Positions 8,016 to 15,564 of a DNA stretch of 32,771 nt are shown here, piece by piece. Positions within the stretch are counted from its first letter, which is position 1. Each line of letters begins with the position of its first letter. Made by a program: the position numbers and the translations under genes. This DNA comes from Ruminococcaceae bacterium UBA2719 (GTDB taxonomy: Bacteria; Bacillota; Clostridia; Oscillospirales; Acutalibacteraceae): assembly GCA_002353935.1 (NCBI GenBank), contig DEKP01000025.1, forward strand, positions 1 to 32,771, in the 5' to 3' direction. Below the pieces are notes generated by a model, which was not told where the DNA came from, searched no databases, and was given only the letters and a program-made list of their open reading frames with translations.

Positions 8016-9074
8016 ATGAAAAACAGTAAATTTATAAAATCTGCAGCGATGATTTTGTGCGTTACAACGGTTTTGGGGGCTTGCTTTTCTTTTGTTTTTA
8101 TAAGAGCGAACAGATGTTTTTCAATTGGACCGGATACCGCGGCGATAGCTGCATTTATGTCTTATTCAAACGGCAGCTTATTTAAAAAAAATCAAAAAGT
8201 CACTGAAAATAAGACAGAAAAAAAGAGTCGCAGCGAAGCACCTGAACCAACCTTAAACATCGAAAAAACCGATAAAGAAAAAAAGACATCTTCAGAAAAT
8301 ACCTATCCTATTGTTGAAACAAATATCAGCTCGGGAAACATGAGCTACGAAAATATTGCTGTAAAAAACACAACCGGGTATGAACTAGATATTGAGAGTG
8401 TTTTAAATAAGGATTTGCCGTTTGAAATTTCAGACAGCAGACAAGTACAGGTACTTATAGTTCACACCCATACCTGCGAAAGTTATATGGAAGATGACAC
8501 GGGAGAATACGACGAAGATTTTTATCCCCGCACTACCGATAACGAAAAAAATGTTTGTGCGGTAGGCGAAGAGCTTGCAAACGGACTAAAAGCAAGAGGA
8601 ATAGGCGTAGTTCACGATACCACGAGACACGATTATCCTACATATGACGGAGCTTATGACAGAAGCTATGAAACTATAGAAAAATATCTTGAAAAATATA
8701 AGGATATTAAAGTTATCATAGATCTTCATAGAGACTCTATGACAGCTCAAAACAACACAAAATACAAACCTGTCTTTGAGTATAACGGAAAAAAGGCGGC
8801 ACAAGTAATGATAATGACAGGCCATTCGGAGGATTCGGATTTTTCATTTTGGGACGAAAACTTGATTTTAGCGTTAAAGCTGCAAAAAAAGTGCGAGGAT
8901 ATGTATCCGGGAATGACCCGACCGTTAAATTTCGGAGATTTTACATACAATATGAATGCTAACAACGGATCACTGCTTATTGAATTCGGCACTGACGCAA
9001 ATACCGTTGAAGAAGCAAAGCGCAGCGGCGAAATGCTTGCGAATGCGCTGGCGTCGGTCTTGCAAAAAGATTAA
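8016..9074 (+). CDS. spoIIP: Stage II sporulation protein P (peptidoglycan amidase/endopeptidase)
   Basis: A 352-residue membrane-anchored SpoIIP. An N-terminal transmembrane helix (about 9-29) is followed by a Lys/Glu-rich linker (55-95) and the C-terminal hydrolase domain (about 143-350). Zinc-site signatures are visible: VLIVHTHTCESY (His150, Glu155), the YPRTTDNEKNV segment and VIIDLHRDSM (His238). In the family SpoIIP works with SpoIID and SpoIIM to remove peptidoglycan during forespore engulfment. The ATG at 8016 has GGTAGGTG upstream. It lies between gpr and the unrecognised gene at 9161 and may share the gpr transcript, though TATAAT-like stretches in the 116-base gap could be a separate promoter. 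Confidence 0.94.
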   Translation: MKNSKFIKSAAMILCVTTVLGACFSFVFIRANRCFSIGPDTAAIAAFMSYSNGSLFKKNQKVTENKTEKKSRSEAPEPTLNIEKTDKEKKTSSENTYPIVETNISSGNMSYENIAVKNTTGYELDIESVLNKDLPFEISDSRQVQVLIVHTHTCESYMEDDTGEYDEDFYPRTTDNEKNVCAVGEELANGLKARGIGVVHDTTRHDYPTYDGAYDRSYETIEKYLEKYKDIKVIIDLHRDSMTAQNNTKYKPVFEYNGKKAAQVMIMTGHSEDSDFSFWDENLILALKLQKKCEDMYPGMTRPLNFGDFTYNMNANNGSLLIEFGTDANTVEEAKRSGEMLANALASVLQKD

Positions 9075-9160
9075 GGTTCTGTTATAATGTCACTTATAGT
9101 GTGTTTTTCTTTATATCCTTGAATATAAGGTAGAGATAATATGAATATAGGTGCATTTGT

Positions 9161-9655
9161 ATGAAAAAATGTAAAAATAAATATAAGAATAGATTTTTTG
9201 CTTTATTTGCTTTGATGATTATGGCTTGCAGCTCTGTGTTTGTTTTAAGTGCAGGCGCTGCTGATGCAGTTGAGCAAAACGAGCAAAAGGTTGAAGAAGA
9301 ACAGCAGCCGCCCCAGGAAGAAGCAACCGTGGTGCCTGTTGAAACCCAAGCTCCCCAAAATCAAGAACAAGAACAACAAAGATCTCAGGAAGATAACAAT
9401 CAAAATAATCAGAACAACCAAAATGATATAGAAGTTTACGCTCAAGAATATACCGATGCGCCACAGGAGAAAAAAGATGAGCTGCCGCAGGTATCAAGCG
9501 AAAAGGTAATTGAAGCCACCACCGTAAAGCTGCCTGACGTTAAAGTATCTGACACAACTTTGATAGGCGGGGTAATAGCGTGGCTTTGCGTAGCAGTTGG
9601 TATAGCGGTTATAGCAGGAGTTTTAGTCAGCAAGCGCACACGCAGAAAAAAGTAA
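9161..9655 (+). CDS. Unrecognised exported protein, Gln/Glu/Asn-rich, C-terminally membrane-anchored
   Basis: A 164-residue protein of no recognised family. Residues 1-10 are strongly basic and 11-34 hydrophobic, ending SAGAADA, which looks like a signal peptide or N-terminal anchor. Residues 37-125 are low complexity: Glu/Gln/Pro-rich, then an Asn/Gln run (NNQNNQNNQN, 79-88), then Lys/Glu/Val. Residues 132-156 form a second transmembrane helix followed by SKRTRRKK. The simplest topology is an extracytoplasmic disordered loop held by a C-terminal anchor, with no catalytic domain. It follows spoIIP by 86 bases and ends 9 bases before dusB, suggesting co-transcription. Whether it takes part in sporulation is unknown. 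Confidence 0.75.
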   Translation: MKKCKNKYKNRFFALFALMIMACSSVFVLSAGAADAVEQNEQKVEEEQQPPQEEATVVPVETQAPQNQEQEQQRSQEDNNQNNQNNQNDIEVYAQEYTDAPQEKKDELPQVSSEKVIEATTVKLPDVKVSDTTLIGGVIAWLCVAVGIAVIAGVLVSKRTRRKK

Positions 9656-9664
9656 AACGACAAA

Positions 9665-10627
9665 ATGATTATAGGCAATATTAAAATAAAAGGACATGCC
9701 GCCCTTGCTCCTATGGCGGGTGTGACTGACAATGCGTTCAGAGAGCTTTGTATGCAGTTTGGAGCAGGCTTTTGTATCAGCGAGATGATAAGCGCCAAGG
9801 CGATTTCTTTTAATAATCAAAAGACGATAGCACTTATGAATATATACAATACAGAGCGCCCGTGTGCTATTCAGCTTTTCGGAAGCGAACCGGAAATTCT
9901 GGCGGAAGCTGCACGATTTTCGCTGCAATTTAATCCTCTGTTTATAGATATAAATATGGGCTGTCCCGCTCCAAAGGTTTTTAACAACGGCTGCGGATCC
10001 GCGTTAATGAAAACCCCATATTTGTGCGGCAAAATTGTACATGCTGTTTCCAAAGCTGTGAATATTCCCGTTACGGTAAAAATCAGAAGCGGTGTTGATG
10101 AAGCTAATAAAAACGCCGTCGAAGTTGCCGCAGTTTGCGAGGAAAACGGCGCAAAGGCTGTAACAGTCCACGGCAGAACAAGAGAACAGTATTACAGCGG
10201 ACAAGCAGATGCGCGGATAATAAAAGACGTAAAACGCGCTTTGACTATTCCCGTGATAGCAAACGGCGACATAGTAACACCCGAAGACGGCGTTAGAATG
10301 TACGAACAAACCGGCTGTGATTACATAATGATAGGCAGAGGCTCACTTGGAAATCCTTGGGTGTTTGAACAGATCAATTCTTACTTCGAAAACGGAAGTT
10401 ATAACAGCGATATTCCACTTAAACAACGGCTTGATGTCATGAAAAGGCATGCGTTTTTAGTTGTTGAAAAAAAGGGTGAAAATTTAGGAATGAGAGAATT
10501 TCGAAAACACGCGGCGTATTATTTGAAGGGGTTCAAAAATGCTGCAAAACTTAGGAATCATGCTTTTAGCTTATCCACTCTGGATGACCTGGATAAGATG
10601 ATATCATTGGCTGAAAACAGCCAATGA
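9665..10627 (+). CDS. dusB: tRNA-dihydrouridine synthase, DusB type
   Basis: A 320-residue FMN enzyme that reduces uridine to 5,6-dihydrouridine in tRNA. Seen motifs: LAPMAGVTDNAFRELC (FMN-binding N-terminus), IDINMGCPAPKV (Cys100 is the catalytic acid), NNGCGSALMKTP, VTVKIRSGVDE, VTVHGRTREQYYSG, VIANGDIVTPEDG and DYIMIGRGSLGNPWVF, with a C-terminal tRNA-binding helical part. Length is normal. The start follows the upstream stop by 9 bases with little Shine-Dalgarno sequence, so it may rely on translational coupling. A perfect 13-bp hairpin overlaps its stop codon. Confidence 0.95.
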   Translation: MIIGNIKIKGHAALAPMAGVTDNAFRELCMQFGAGFCISEMISAKAISFNNQKTIALMNIYNTERPCAIQLFGSEPEILAEAARFSLQFNPLFIDINMGCPAPKVFNNGCGSALMKTPYLCGKIVHAVSKAVNIPVTVKIRSGVDEANKNAVEVAAVCEENGAKAVTVHGRTREQYYSGQADARIIKDVKRALTIPVIANGDIVTPEDGVRMYEQTGCDYIMIGRGSLGNPWVFEQINSYFENGSYNSDIPLKQRLDVMKRHAFLVVEKKGENLGMREFRKHAAYYLKGFKNAAKLRNHAFSLSTLDDLDKMISLAENSQ

Positions 10628-10630
10628 TAT
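10601..10630 (+). other. Perfect 13-bp hairpin across the dusB stop codon
   Basis: Arms ATATCATTGGCTG (10601-10613) and CAGCCAATGATAT (10618-10630) enclose an AAAA loop. The dusB stop is inside the right arm. No U tract follows (GCATATAAAT), so it is not a standard intrinsic terminator. It may protect the 3' end of the message, be a weak terminator, or be a protein-binding site. Confidence 0.6.
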
Positions 10631-10700
10631 GCATATAAATTTAGATTGATTAAAATTTTAAAATAAAAATCAATAAGGAAAATGTGAGGAGAGGTTTAAA

Positions 10701-11954
10701 ATGTATAACGATTTGTTAAATTCAATCGGCTTAGTGGAAAAATATGACAGCGACGTAGCTTCGGCTATGCAAAAAGAGCTCGACCGCCAAAGGAGCAATA
10801 TCGAGCTTATTGCAAGTGAAAACATCGTATCGCCTGCCGTTATGGCAGCAATGGGCAGCGTTTTGACTAACAAATACGCCGAAGGGTATCCGTCAAAGCG
10901 CTATTACGGCGGATGCTATGCGGTGGATATTGTCGAAGATATAGCAAGAAAACGTGCGTGTGAATTGTTCTCAGCTGAGCACGCTAACGTTCAGCCTCAC
11001 TCGGGTGCTCAGGCTAACATGACTGTATATTTTGCTATGCTTGATATCGGCGATACAGTTATGGGAATGAGCCTGTCAGAGGGAGGACACTTGACTCACG
11101 GCTCACCTGTTAATATGTCGGGAAAATACTTTAAGTTTGTACCTTACGGCGTTGATGAAAACACGCACAGAATAGATTATGACAAAGTGCTCGCTTTGGC
11201 TAAAGAGTGCAAGCCTAAGATGATAGTATGCGGCGCTTCTGCATATCCGAGAGCGATAGATTTCAAGCGCTTTAGAGAGATAGCAGACGAAGTCGGCGCT
11301 TATCTGATGGTCGATATGGCGCATATAGCCGGTCTGGTTGCCGGAGGCTACCACGAAAACCCCGTGCCTTATTCTGATTTTGTCACAACCACAACGCATA
11401 AAACCCTCAGAGGACCGCGAGGCGGCATGATACTTTGTAAAGAAAAGTACGCAAAAGCTATAGACAAGGCACTGTTCCCCGGCACTCAAGGAGGGCCTTT
11501 GATGCACACAATAGCTGCAAAGGCAGTATGCCTGAAAGAAGCTTCAACCAAAGAATTTAAAGACTATGCCGCTCAGATAGTAAAAAACGCAAAGGCTCTC
11601 GCCGACGGTCTTGTGCAGCGCGGACATACTTTAGTCAGCGGCGGTACGGATAACCACGTTATGCTTATGGATTTAAGAAGCGAGGGCGTTACAGGTAAAG
11701 AACTTGAACACAACTTAGACGAATGTCATATCACTGTTAATAAGAACACAATACCTAACGAGCCGCTCTCACCGTTTGTTACAAGCGGTATCCGAATCGG
11801 TACTCCTGCAGTTACAACCAGAGGCTTTAAAGAAGAGGATATGGATATAGTTGCTAATTGTATTTCTCTTGTTATCAAAGACTTCGAGAAAAACAAAGAC
11901 AAGGTATCAGCAGACGTTCGCGCCTTGTGCGAAAAATATCCGTTATACGAATAA
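10701..11954 (+). CDS. glyA: Serine hydroxymethyltransferase
   Basis: A 417-residue PLP enzyme converting serine and tetrahydrofolate into glycine and 5,10-methylene-tetrahydrofolate in the cytoplasm. Signature stretches: IELIASENIVSPAV, TNKYAEGYPSKRYYGGC, VQPHSGAQANMTVYFA, MVDMAHIAGLVAGG and TTTTHKTLRGPRGG, with Lys234 as the PLP Schiff-base lysine. Full length for the bacterial family. GAGGAGAGG gives a strong ribosome site. Its own promoter probably lies in the AT-rich 73 bases after dusB, but no clear -35/-10 pair was settled. rarA follows 28 bases downstream. Confidence 0.97.
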   Translation: MYNDLLNSIGLVEKYDSDVASAMQKELDRQRSNIELIASENIVSPAVMAAMGSVLTNKYAEGYPSKRYYGGCYAVDIVEDIARKRACELFSAEHANVQPHSGAQANMTVYFAMLDIGDTVMGMSLSEGGHLTHGSPVNMSGKYFKFVPYGVDENTHRIDYDKVLALAKECKPKMIVCGASAYPRAIDFKRFREIADEVGAYLMVDMAHIAGLVAGGYHENPVPYSDFVTTTTHKTLRGPRGGMILCKEKYAKAIDKALFPGTQGGPLMHTIAAKAVCLKEASTKEFKDYAAQIVKNAKALADGLVQRGHTLVSGGTDNHVMLMDLRSEGVTGKELEHNLDECHITVNKNTIPNEPLSPFVTSGIRIGTPAVTTRGFKEEDMDIVANCISLVIKDFEKNKDKVSADVRALCEKYPLYE

Positions 11955-11982
11955 TTTTTAATAAACATATTGGGAGCTTTTT

Positions 11983-13257
11983 ATGTCTACACCGCTCGCC
12001 GACAGGCTTCGTCCGAAAACGCTTGATGACATTGTAGGGCAAAAGCATTTGCTTGGTCCCAACAAGCCGCTTCGAAAAATTATTGAAAGCGGAAATATTC
12101 CAAATTTAATATTTTACGGTCCGTCCGGTGTGGGCAAAACAACGCTCGCTTCATATATTGCTCATACAACAAACCGTTCATTTAAAAAGCTAAACGGAAC
12201 AACCGCCTCCACTTCTGATATAAAAGAGATTGTTGCCTCCCTCGACACTTTCGAGGGATTAGACGGCGTGCTGTTATATCTCGACGAGATACAGTATCTC
12301 AACAAAAAGCAGCAGCAAACTTTGCTTGAGTTTATTGAGGATGGGCGTATTACGCTTATAGCATCTACGACAGAAAATCCATATTTTTATATATACAGCG
12401 CGATACTTTCTCGCTCAACCGTATTTGAGTTCAAAAGTGTAGAGCCAAATGAAATTAGGTATGCTATAAACCGTGCTATAGATATTTTGTCAAAAGATAT
12501 GAACAAGCAAATCTTTTTTGACGAAAAAGCAATTGAACACATCAGCTTTTCGTGCGGAGGCGACGTAAGAAAGGCGCTCAACGCAGTTGAAATTTGCGTT
12601 TTAGCCGGAGATGACAACAAAGAAAAAATCTCGGTTACCACAGAACATGCAGTTTCTGTCACGGGAAACAGCGCGCCGCACTATGACAAAGGCGGCGACG
12701 AACACTATGACCTTTTGTCGGCATATCAAAAAAGCATGCGCGGAAGCGACATTAATGCCGCTTTGTTTTATCTTGCAAGAATTTTAGAAGCCGGCGACCT
12801 TATATCAGCATGCAGAAGACTTATGGTTTGCGTCTGCGAGGATGTAGGTCTTGCTTATCCCAACATAATTCCAATAGTTAAATCATGCGTTGATATTGCG
12901 TTCCAGGTTGGACTGCCGGAAGCGAGGATTCCGCTTGCAGACGCAGTAAGCATGGTTTGTCTGTCGCCAAAGTCCAACTCAGCATATCTTGCGATTGATA
13001 GCGCAATAGCAGATGTAAAACAAGGTCTTGGTGTAAGCTTTCCCCGCCATCTTCAAAACAAACATTTCGACGGCGAGGATAATCAAAACAAAGGCCAGTT
13101 TTATATCTATCCTCACGATTTTAAGAACCACTATACATACCAGCAGTACCTGCCGGATGATATCAAAGACAGACAGTACTTTCAGTTTCAGCAAAACAAA
13201 AACGAACAGGCGTTTAAAGCCTACTGGGATAAAATAAAGAGCGAAGATGAAAAATGA
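11983..13257 (+). CDS. rarA: Replication-associated recombination protein RarA (MgsA), AAA+ ATPase
   Basis: A 424-residue clamp-loader-like ATPase acting at stalled replication forks. It begins with PLADRLRPKTLDDIVGQKHLLG, typical of the family (quoted stretch covers residues 4-25 in part). Walker A GPSGVGKTT is at 46-54, Walker B LLYLDE at 97-102, sensor 1 ASTTENP near 128 and an arginine finger in ILSRS (Arg144). The C-terminal half (about 235-420) is the MgsA tetramerisation region with ARILEAGDLISACRRL and the KGQFYIYPHD end. It is the last gene before the terminator at 13336 and is probably co-transcribed with glyA. Confidence 0.95.
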   Translation: MSTPLADRLRPKTLDDIVGQKHLLGPNKPLRKIIESGNIPNLIFYGPSGVGKTTLASYIAHTTNRSFKKLNGTTASTSDIKEIVASLDTFEGLDGVLLYLDEIQYLNKKQQQTLLEFIEDGRITLIASTTENPYFYIYSAILSRSTVFEFKSVEPNEIRYAINRAIDILSKDMNKQIFFDEKAIEHISFSCGGDVRKALNAVEICVLAGDDNKEKISVTTEHAVSVTGNSAPHYDKGGDEHYDLLSAYQKSMRGSDINAALFYLARILEAGDLISACRRLMVCVCEDVGLAYPNIIPIVKSCVDIAFQVGLPEARIPLADAVSMVCLSPKSNSAYLAIDSAIADVKQGLGVSFPRHLQNKHFDGEDNQNKGQFYIYPHDFKNHYTYQQYLPDDIKDRQYFQFQQNKNEQAFKAYWDKIKSEDEK

Positions 13258-13335
13258 TATATTGTTTTGATAATATCTTAGTGATATTAAAATTATTATA
13301 TATGTTTTAAAAAATTAATAAATTAAACTATTAAT

Positions 13336-13376
13336 AAAAACCTTCTTAGGCAAAAAATCTGCTTAAGAAGGTTTTT
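13336..13376 (+). terminator. Intrinsic terminator after rarA
   Basis: Arms CCTTCTTAGG (13341-13350) and its partner (13362-13371) pair fully with one G-U, flanked by five A on the left and five T on the right, so it can stop transcription in both directions. It lies 80 bases past the rarA stop and isolates the next protease gene. Confidence 0.9.
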
Positions 13377-13516
13377 GTTAAATCAGTTTTATAAGATATA
13401 AATATTTTTGTGTTGTTTTCGGTTTTAATTCTTTTAAGATAATTAGTTTCCGTCAAATTGTGCGGTATTAACTTAATATCAGAAACTTCTAACATTTTTA
13501 TTATTAATAACAGATA

Positions 13517-13546
13517 TTTACACATAAATCATTTTTGTAATATAAT
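13517..13546 (+). promoter_or_regulatory. Promoter of the triad-less papain-like paralogue
   Basis: TTTACA (13517-13522), 18 bases, TATAAT (13541-13546). The leader would be about 40 bases. Hexamers and the 18-base spacer match the three minus-strand protease promoters. Confidence 0.75.
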
Positions 13547-13593
13547 TTGTTGTATTAAAAGAATTTTATTAAAAGGAAAAGAGTGGATTAATT

Positions 13594-15204
13594 ATGAATT
13601 TGAAAATCTTAAAACGCATTGTCTGTGTAATTTGTATTTTATCTGTACTATTTATGATACAAATTCCTGCCAATGCAGCAATTTCAGCATCAACAAATAA
13701 TTTTGAAGGAACCGTTTTATCTTCTGATGTTGAACTGCCAAGTTCGTTTTCCAGCAAAAAATCAGGTTATACAACGCCAACGAGAAAGCAAATCGGTCAA
13801 ACTGATTGGGCATATAGTGCTATGGCTTCTCTTGAAATATTGTTAAGACGAGATAATGTATATAATGAGTATTTATCTCCAATGCATATGGCGGGTGTAT
13901 CAACAACAGCTTACGATCCTCAAAATTACACAATATATTATAATTATGAAGGCAGACCAAATTATATTTATAAAGCCTATAACGAGGGCGCAACCATGGA
14001 TTTTCCTATAGGCTACCTTACTTCATGGAAAGGAGCGAAAGCAGAGAGCGATTTTCCAGAGACCATGTCATACGAAGAATTCGTCGAAAAAGATGCAAAT
14101 TCTAAAGCAACTATCGCTGGAGTTAACAGCGTAATGTATTTAAACGGCTCAGATATAAATACAATAAAAACCGCTATATATAAATACGGTTCCGTAGTAG
14201 GCGAATTTTATTGTTCAGATAAGTATTTTAACGTTCCAACAAGTTTATACTACTGTGGTGATGATATTGATTTGACTCAAGGCGGAACCTGCAGCGTTTG
14301 TGTTGTGGGATGGGACGACGATTGTCCCAAAGAACTTTTTTACAAAGATAATATACCTAAGAAAGACGGTGCTTGGCTGTGTAAAAGCAGCAAAGGCAAT
14401 AATTGGGGCAGTAACGGATATTTTTGGATATCATACGAAGACAAGTCTTTGTTTAAAAAAAACAGTTACGCTTTGATGGACTATCAGCAGCCGGAAGATA
14501 ATATAAAGCTTTATCAAAATGAAACCCATGGAGCAAAGGGTGAAATTAATTGCGGTCAGGCAACCTATGTAAATGTTTTTGACTTTAGCGATAAATATAC
14601 TGTGCTTGACAAGATAAATTTTGAAACCACAAGTCAAGGCTATGATTATTCTATTTATTACATACCGATGAGTAAAAATAATCCTTCTTCCCCGGATAAA
14701 AACAAAAACACGTGGAAGCAACTTGGCACTGGAAAAATTGAATATAACGGATGTATTTCAGTAGATATTGATGATTTTACCGTAGAAAGTGGTAAAGGTG
14801 CAATAGGAATTAGCATTCAAAAAAATAACGAAAACACAAATACATATGGTTCAATTGGATTTTTTACAGTTCCCGGTAAGTTATTAGGACTTTATGAGTT
14901 TTCAAATTTAAAAGGCGATTCTTATATATTACGTGACTATGAAACCCAAAAACTTGACTCCCAAGATTCATTTGTAATAAAAGCTGTGGCAAAGAAAAAC
15001 ATTGTAACAGGCGATGCCGATGGTGATGACTATGTAACAATATGCGATGTTACAGCAATTCAGCGCTATCTTGCTGAATTTATAAACTTTGATGAAAATC
15101 AAAAAAAAGCAGCAGATGCTAACAGAGATAACTATTTAAATATCAAAGATGCTACAAAAATTCAGCGTGTCCTTGCTGAACTTGATACATTTGATGAACA
15201 GTAA
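13594..15204 (+). CDS. Secreted papain-like pseudoprotease with lectin-like domain and dockerin
   Basis: A 536-residue paralogue of the three minus-strand proteases. Signal peptide 1-28 (ending PANAA), C1-fold region about 45-300, lectin-like domain about 305-465 and dockerin 473-536 (loops GDADGDDYVTICDVT and ADANRDNYLNIKDAT) are all present without frameshift. All three catalytic positions are changed: the Cys of the family motif is Asp71 (RKQIGQTDWAYSA), the His is Cys233 (GGTCSVCVVGWDD) and the Asn is Ser265 (CKSSKG). The oxyanion Gln and structural GWDD and FWISYED motifs remain. Hence it should fold but not act as a papain-type protease; a binding, inhibitory or decoy role is only inference. 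It has its own promoter and terminator. The intact frame and shared promoter type argue against a decaying pseudogene. Confidence 0.9.
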   Translation: MNLKILKRIVCVICILSVLFMIQIPANAAISASTNNFEGTVLSSDVELPSSFSSKKSGYTTPTRKQIGQTDWAYSAMASLEILLRRDNVYNEYLSPMHMAGVSTTAYDPQNYTIYYNYEGRPNYIYKAYNEGATMDFPIGYLTSWKGAKAESDFPETMSYEEFVEKDANSKATIAGVNSVMYLNGSDINTIKTAIYKYGSVVGEFYCSDKYFNVPTSLYYCGDDIDLTQGGTCSVCVVGWDDDCPKELFYKDNIPKKDGAWLCKSSKGNNWGSNGYFWISYEDKSLFKKNSYALMDYQQPEDNIKLYQNETHGAKGEINCGQATYVNVFDFSDKYTVLDKINFETTSQGYDYSIYYIPMSKNNPSSPDKNKNTWKQLGTGKIEYNGCISVDIDDFTVESGKGAIGISIQKNNENTNTYGSIGFFTVPGKLLGLYEFSNLKGDSYILRDYETQKLDSQDSFVIKAVAKKNIVTGDADGDDYVTICDVTAIQRYLAEFINFDENQKKAADANRDNYLNIKDATKIQRVLAELDTFDEQ

Positions 15205-15282
15205 ATTTATATACAGTTCCTGCAAAGAGTTTGAAAAATATAATTTTAATCAAAAAAACAATATTTAATGTAGCAAATACGG

Positions 15283-15317
15283 TGCCACCGCACAGATTAA
15301 CTGTGCGGTGGCATTTT
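15283..15317 (+). terminator. Intrinsic terminator of the triad-less paralogue
   Basis: A perfect 13-bp stem (15283-15295 with 15301-15313), five-base loop, then TTTTAT. The GCCACCGCAC stem sequence is the same family as the hairpins beside the three minus-strand protease genes. Confidence 0.9.
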
Positions 15318-15321
15318 ATAA

Positions 15322-15373
15322 AAAACGCCCTACGATAAATTATATTTCTTCGGATCTAATCATTGGGCGTTTT
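15322..15373 (-). terminator. Terminator of the CHAP-SH3b-dockerin gene
   Basis: Arms AAAACGCCC (15322-15330) and GGGCGTTTT (15365-15373) pair perfectly; a second inner pairing of five bases is possible. On the minus strand the stem ends in a U run. It lies about 190 bases past the gene stop and faces the plus-strand terminator at 15283. The rest of 15374-15564 shows nothing recognisable. Confidence 0.65.
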
Positions 15374-15564
15374 CCTATGCTAAATATTAAATTTTAAAAT
15401 TTATTATAATATCTATTTATAATCGCTTATTAATTTGCACCTTATTGCGGATATGCAAAGTTTGCCTTTTCCTCACTATCCCCTCAACTTTACTTGTCTA
15501 TCTGTTTTTTATCTGATATTACTTCACTTATGCAATAAAACAAATCACATTATCAATAAGACTG

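Noticed and set aside
10645..10674. ATTGAT/ATCAAT inverted repeat before glyA as an operator
   Set aside because: The segment is almost pure A+T, where such short repeats arise by chance.
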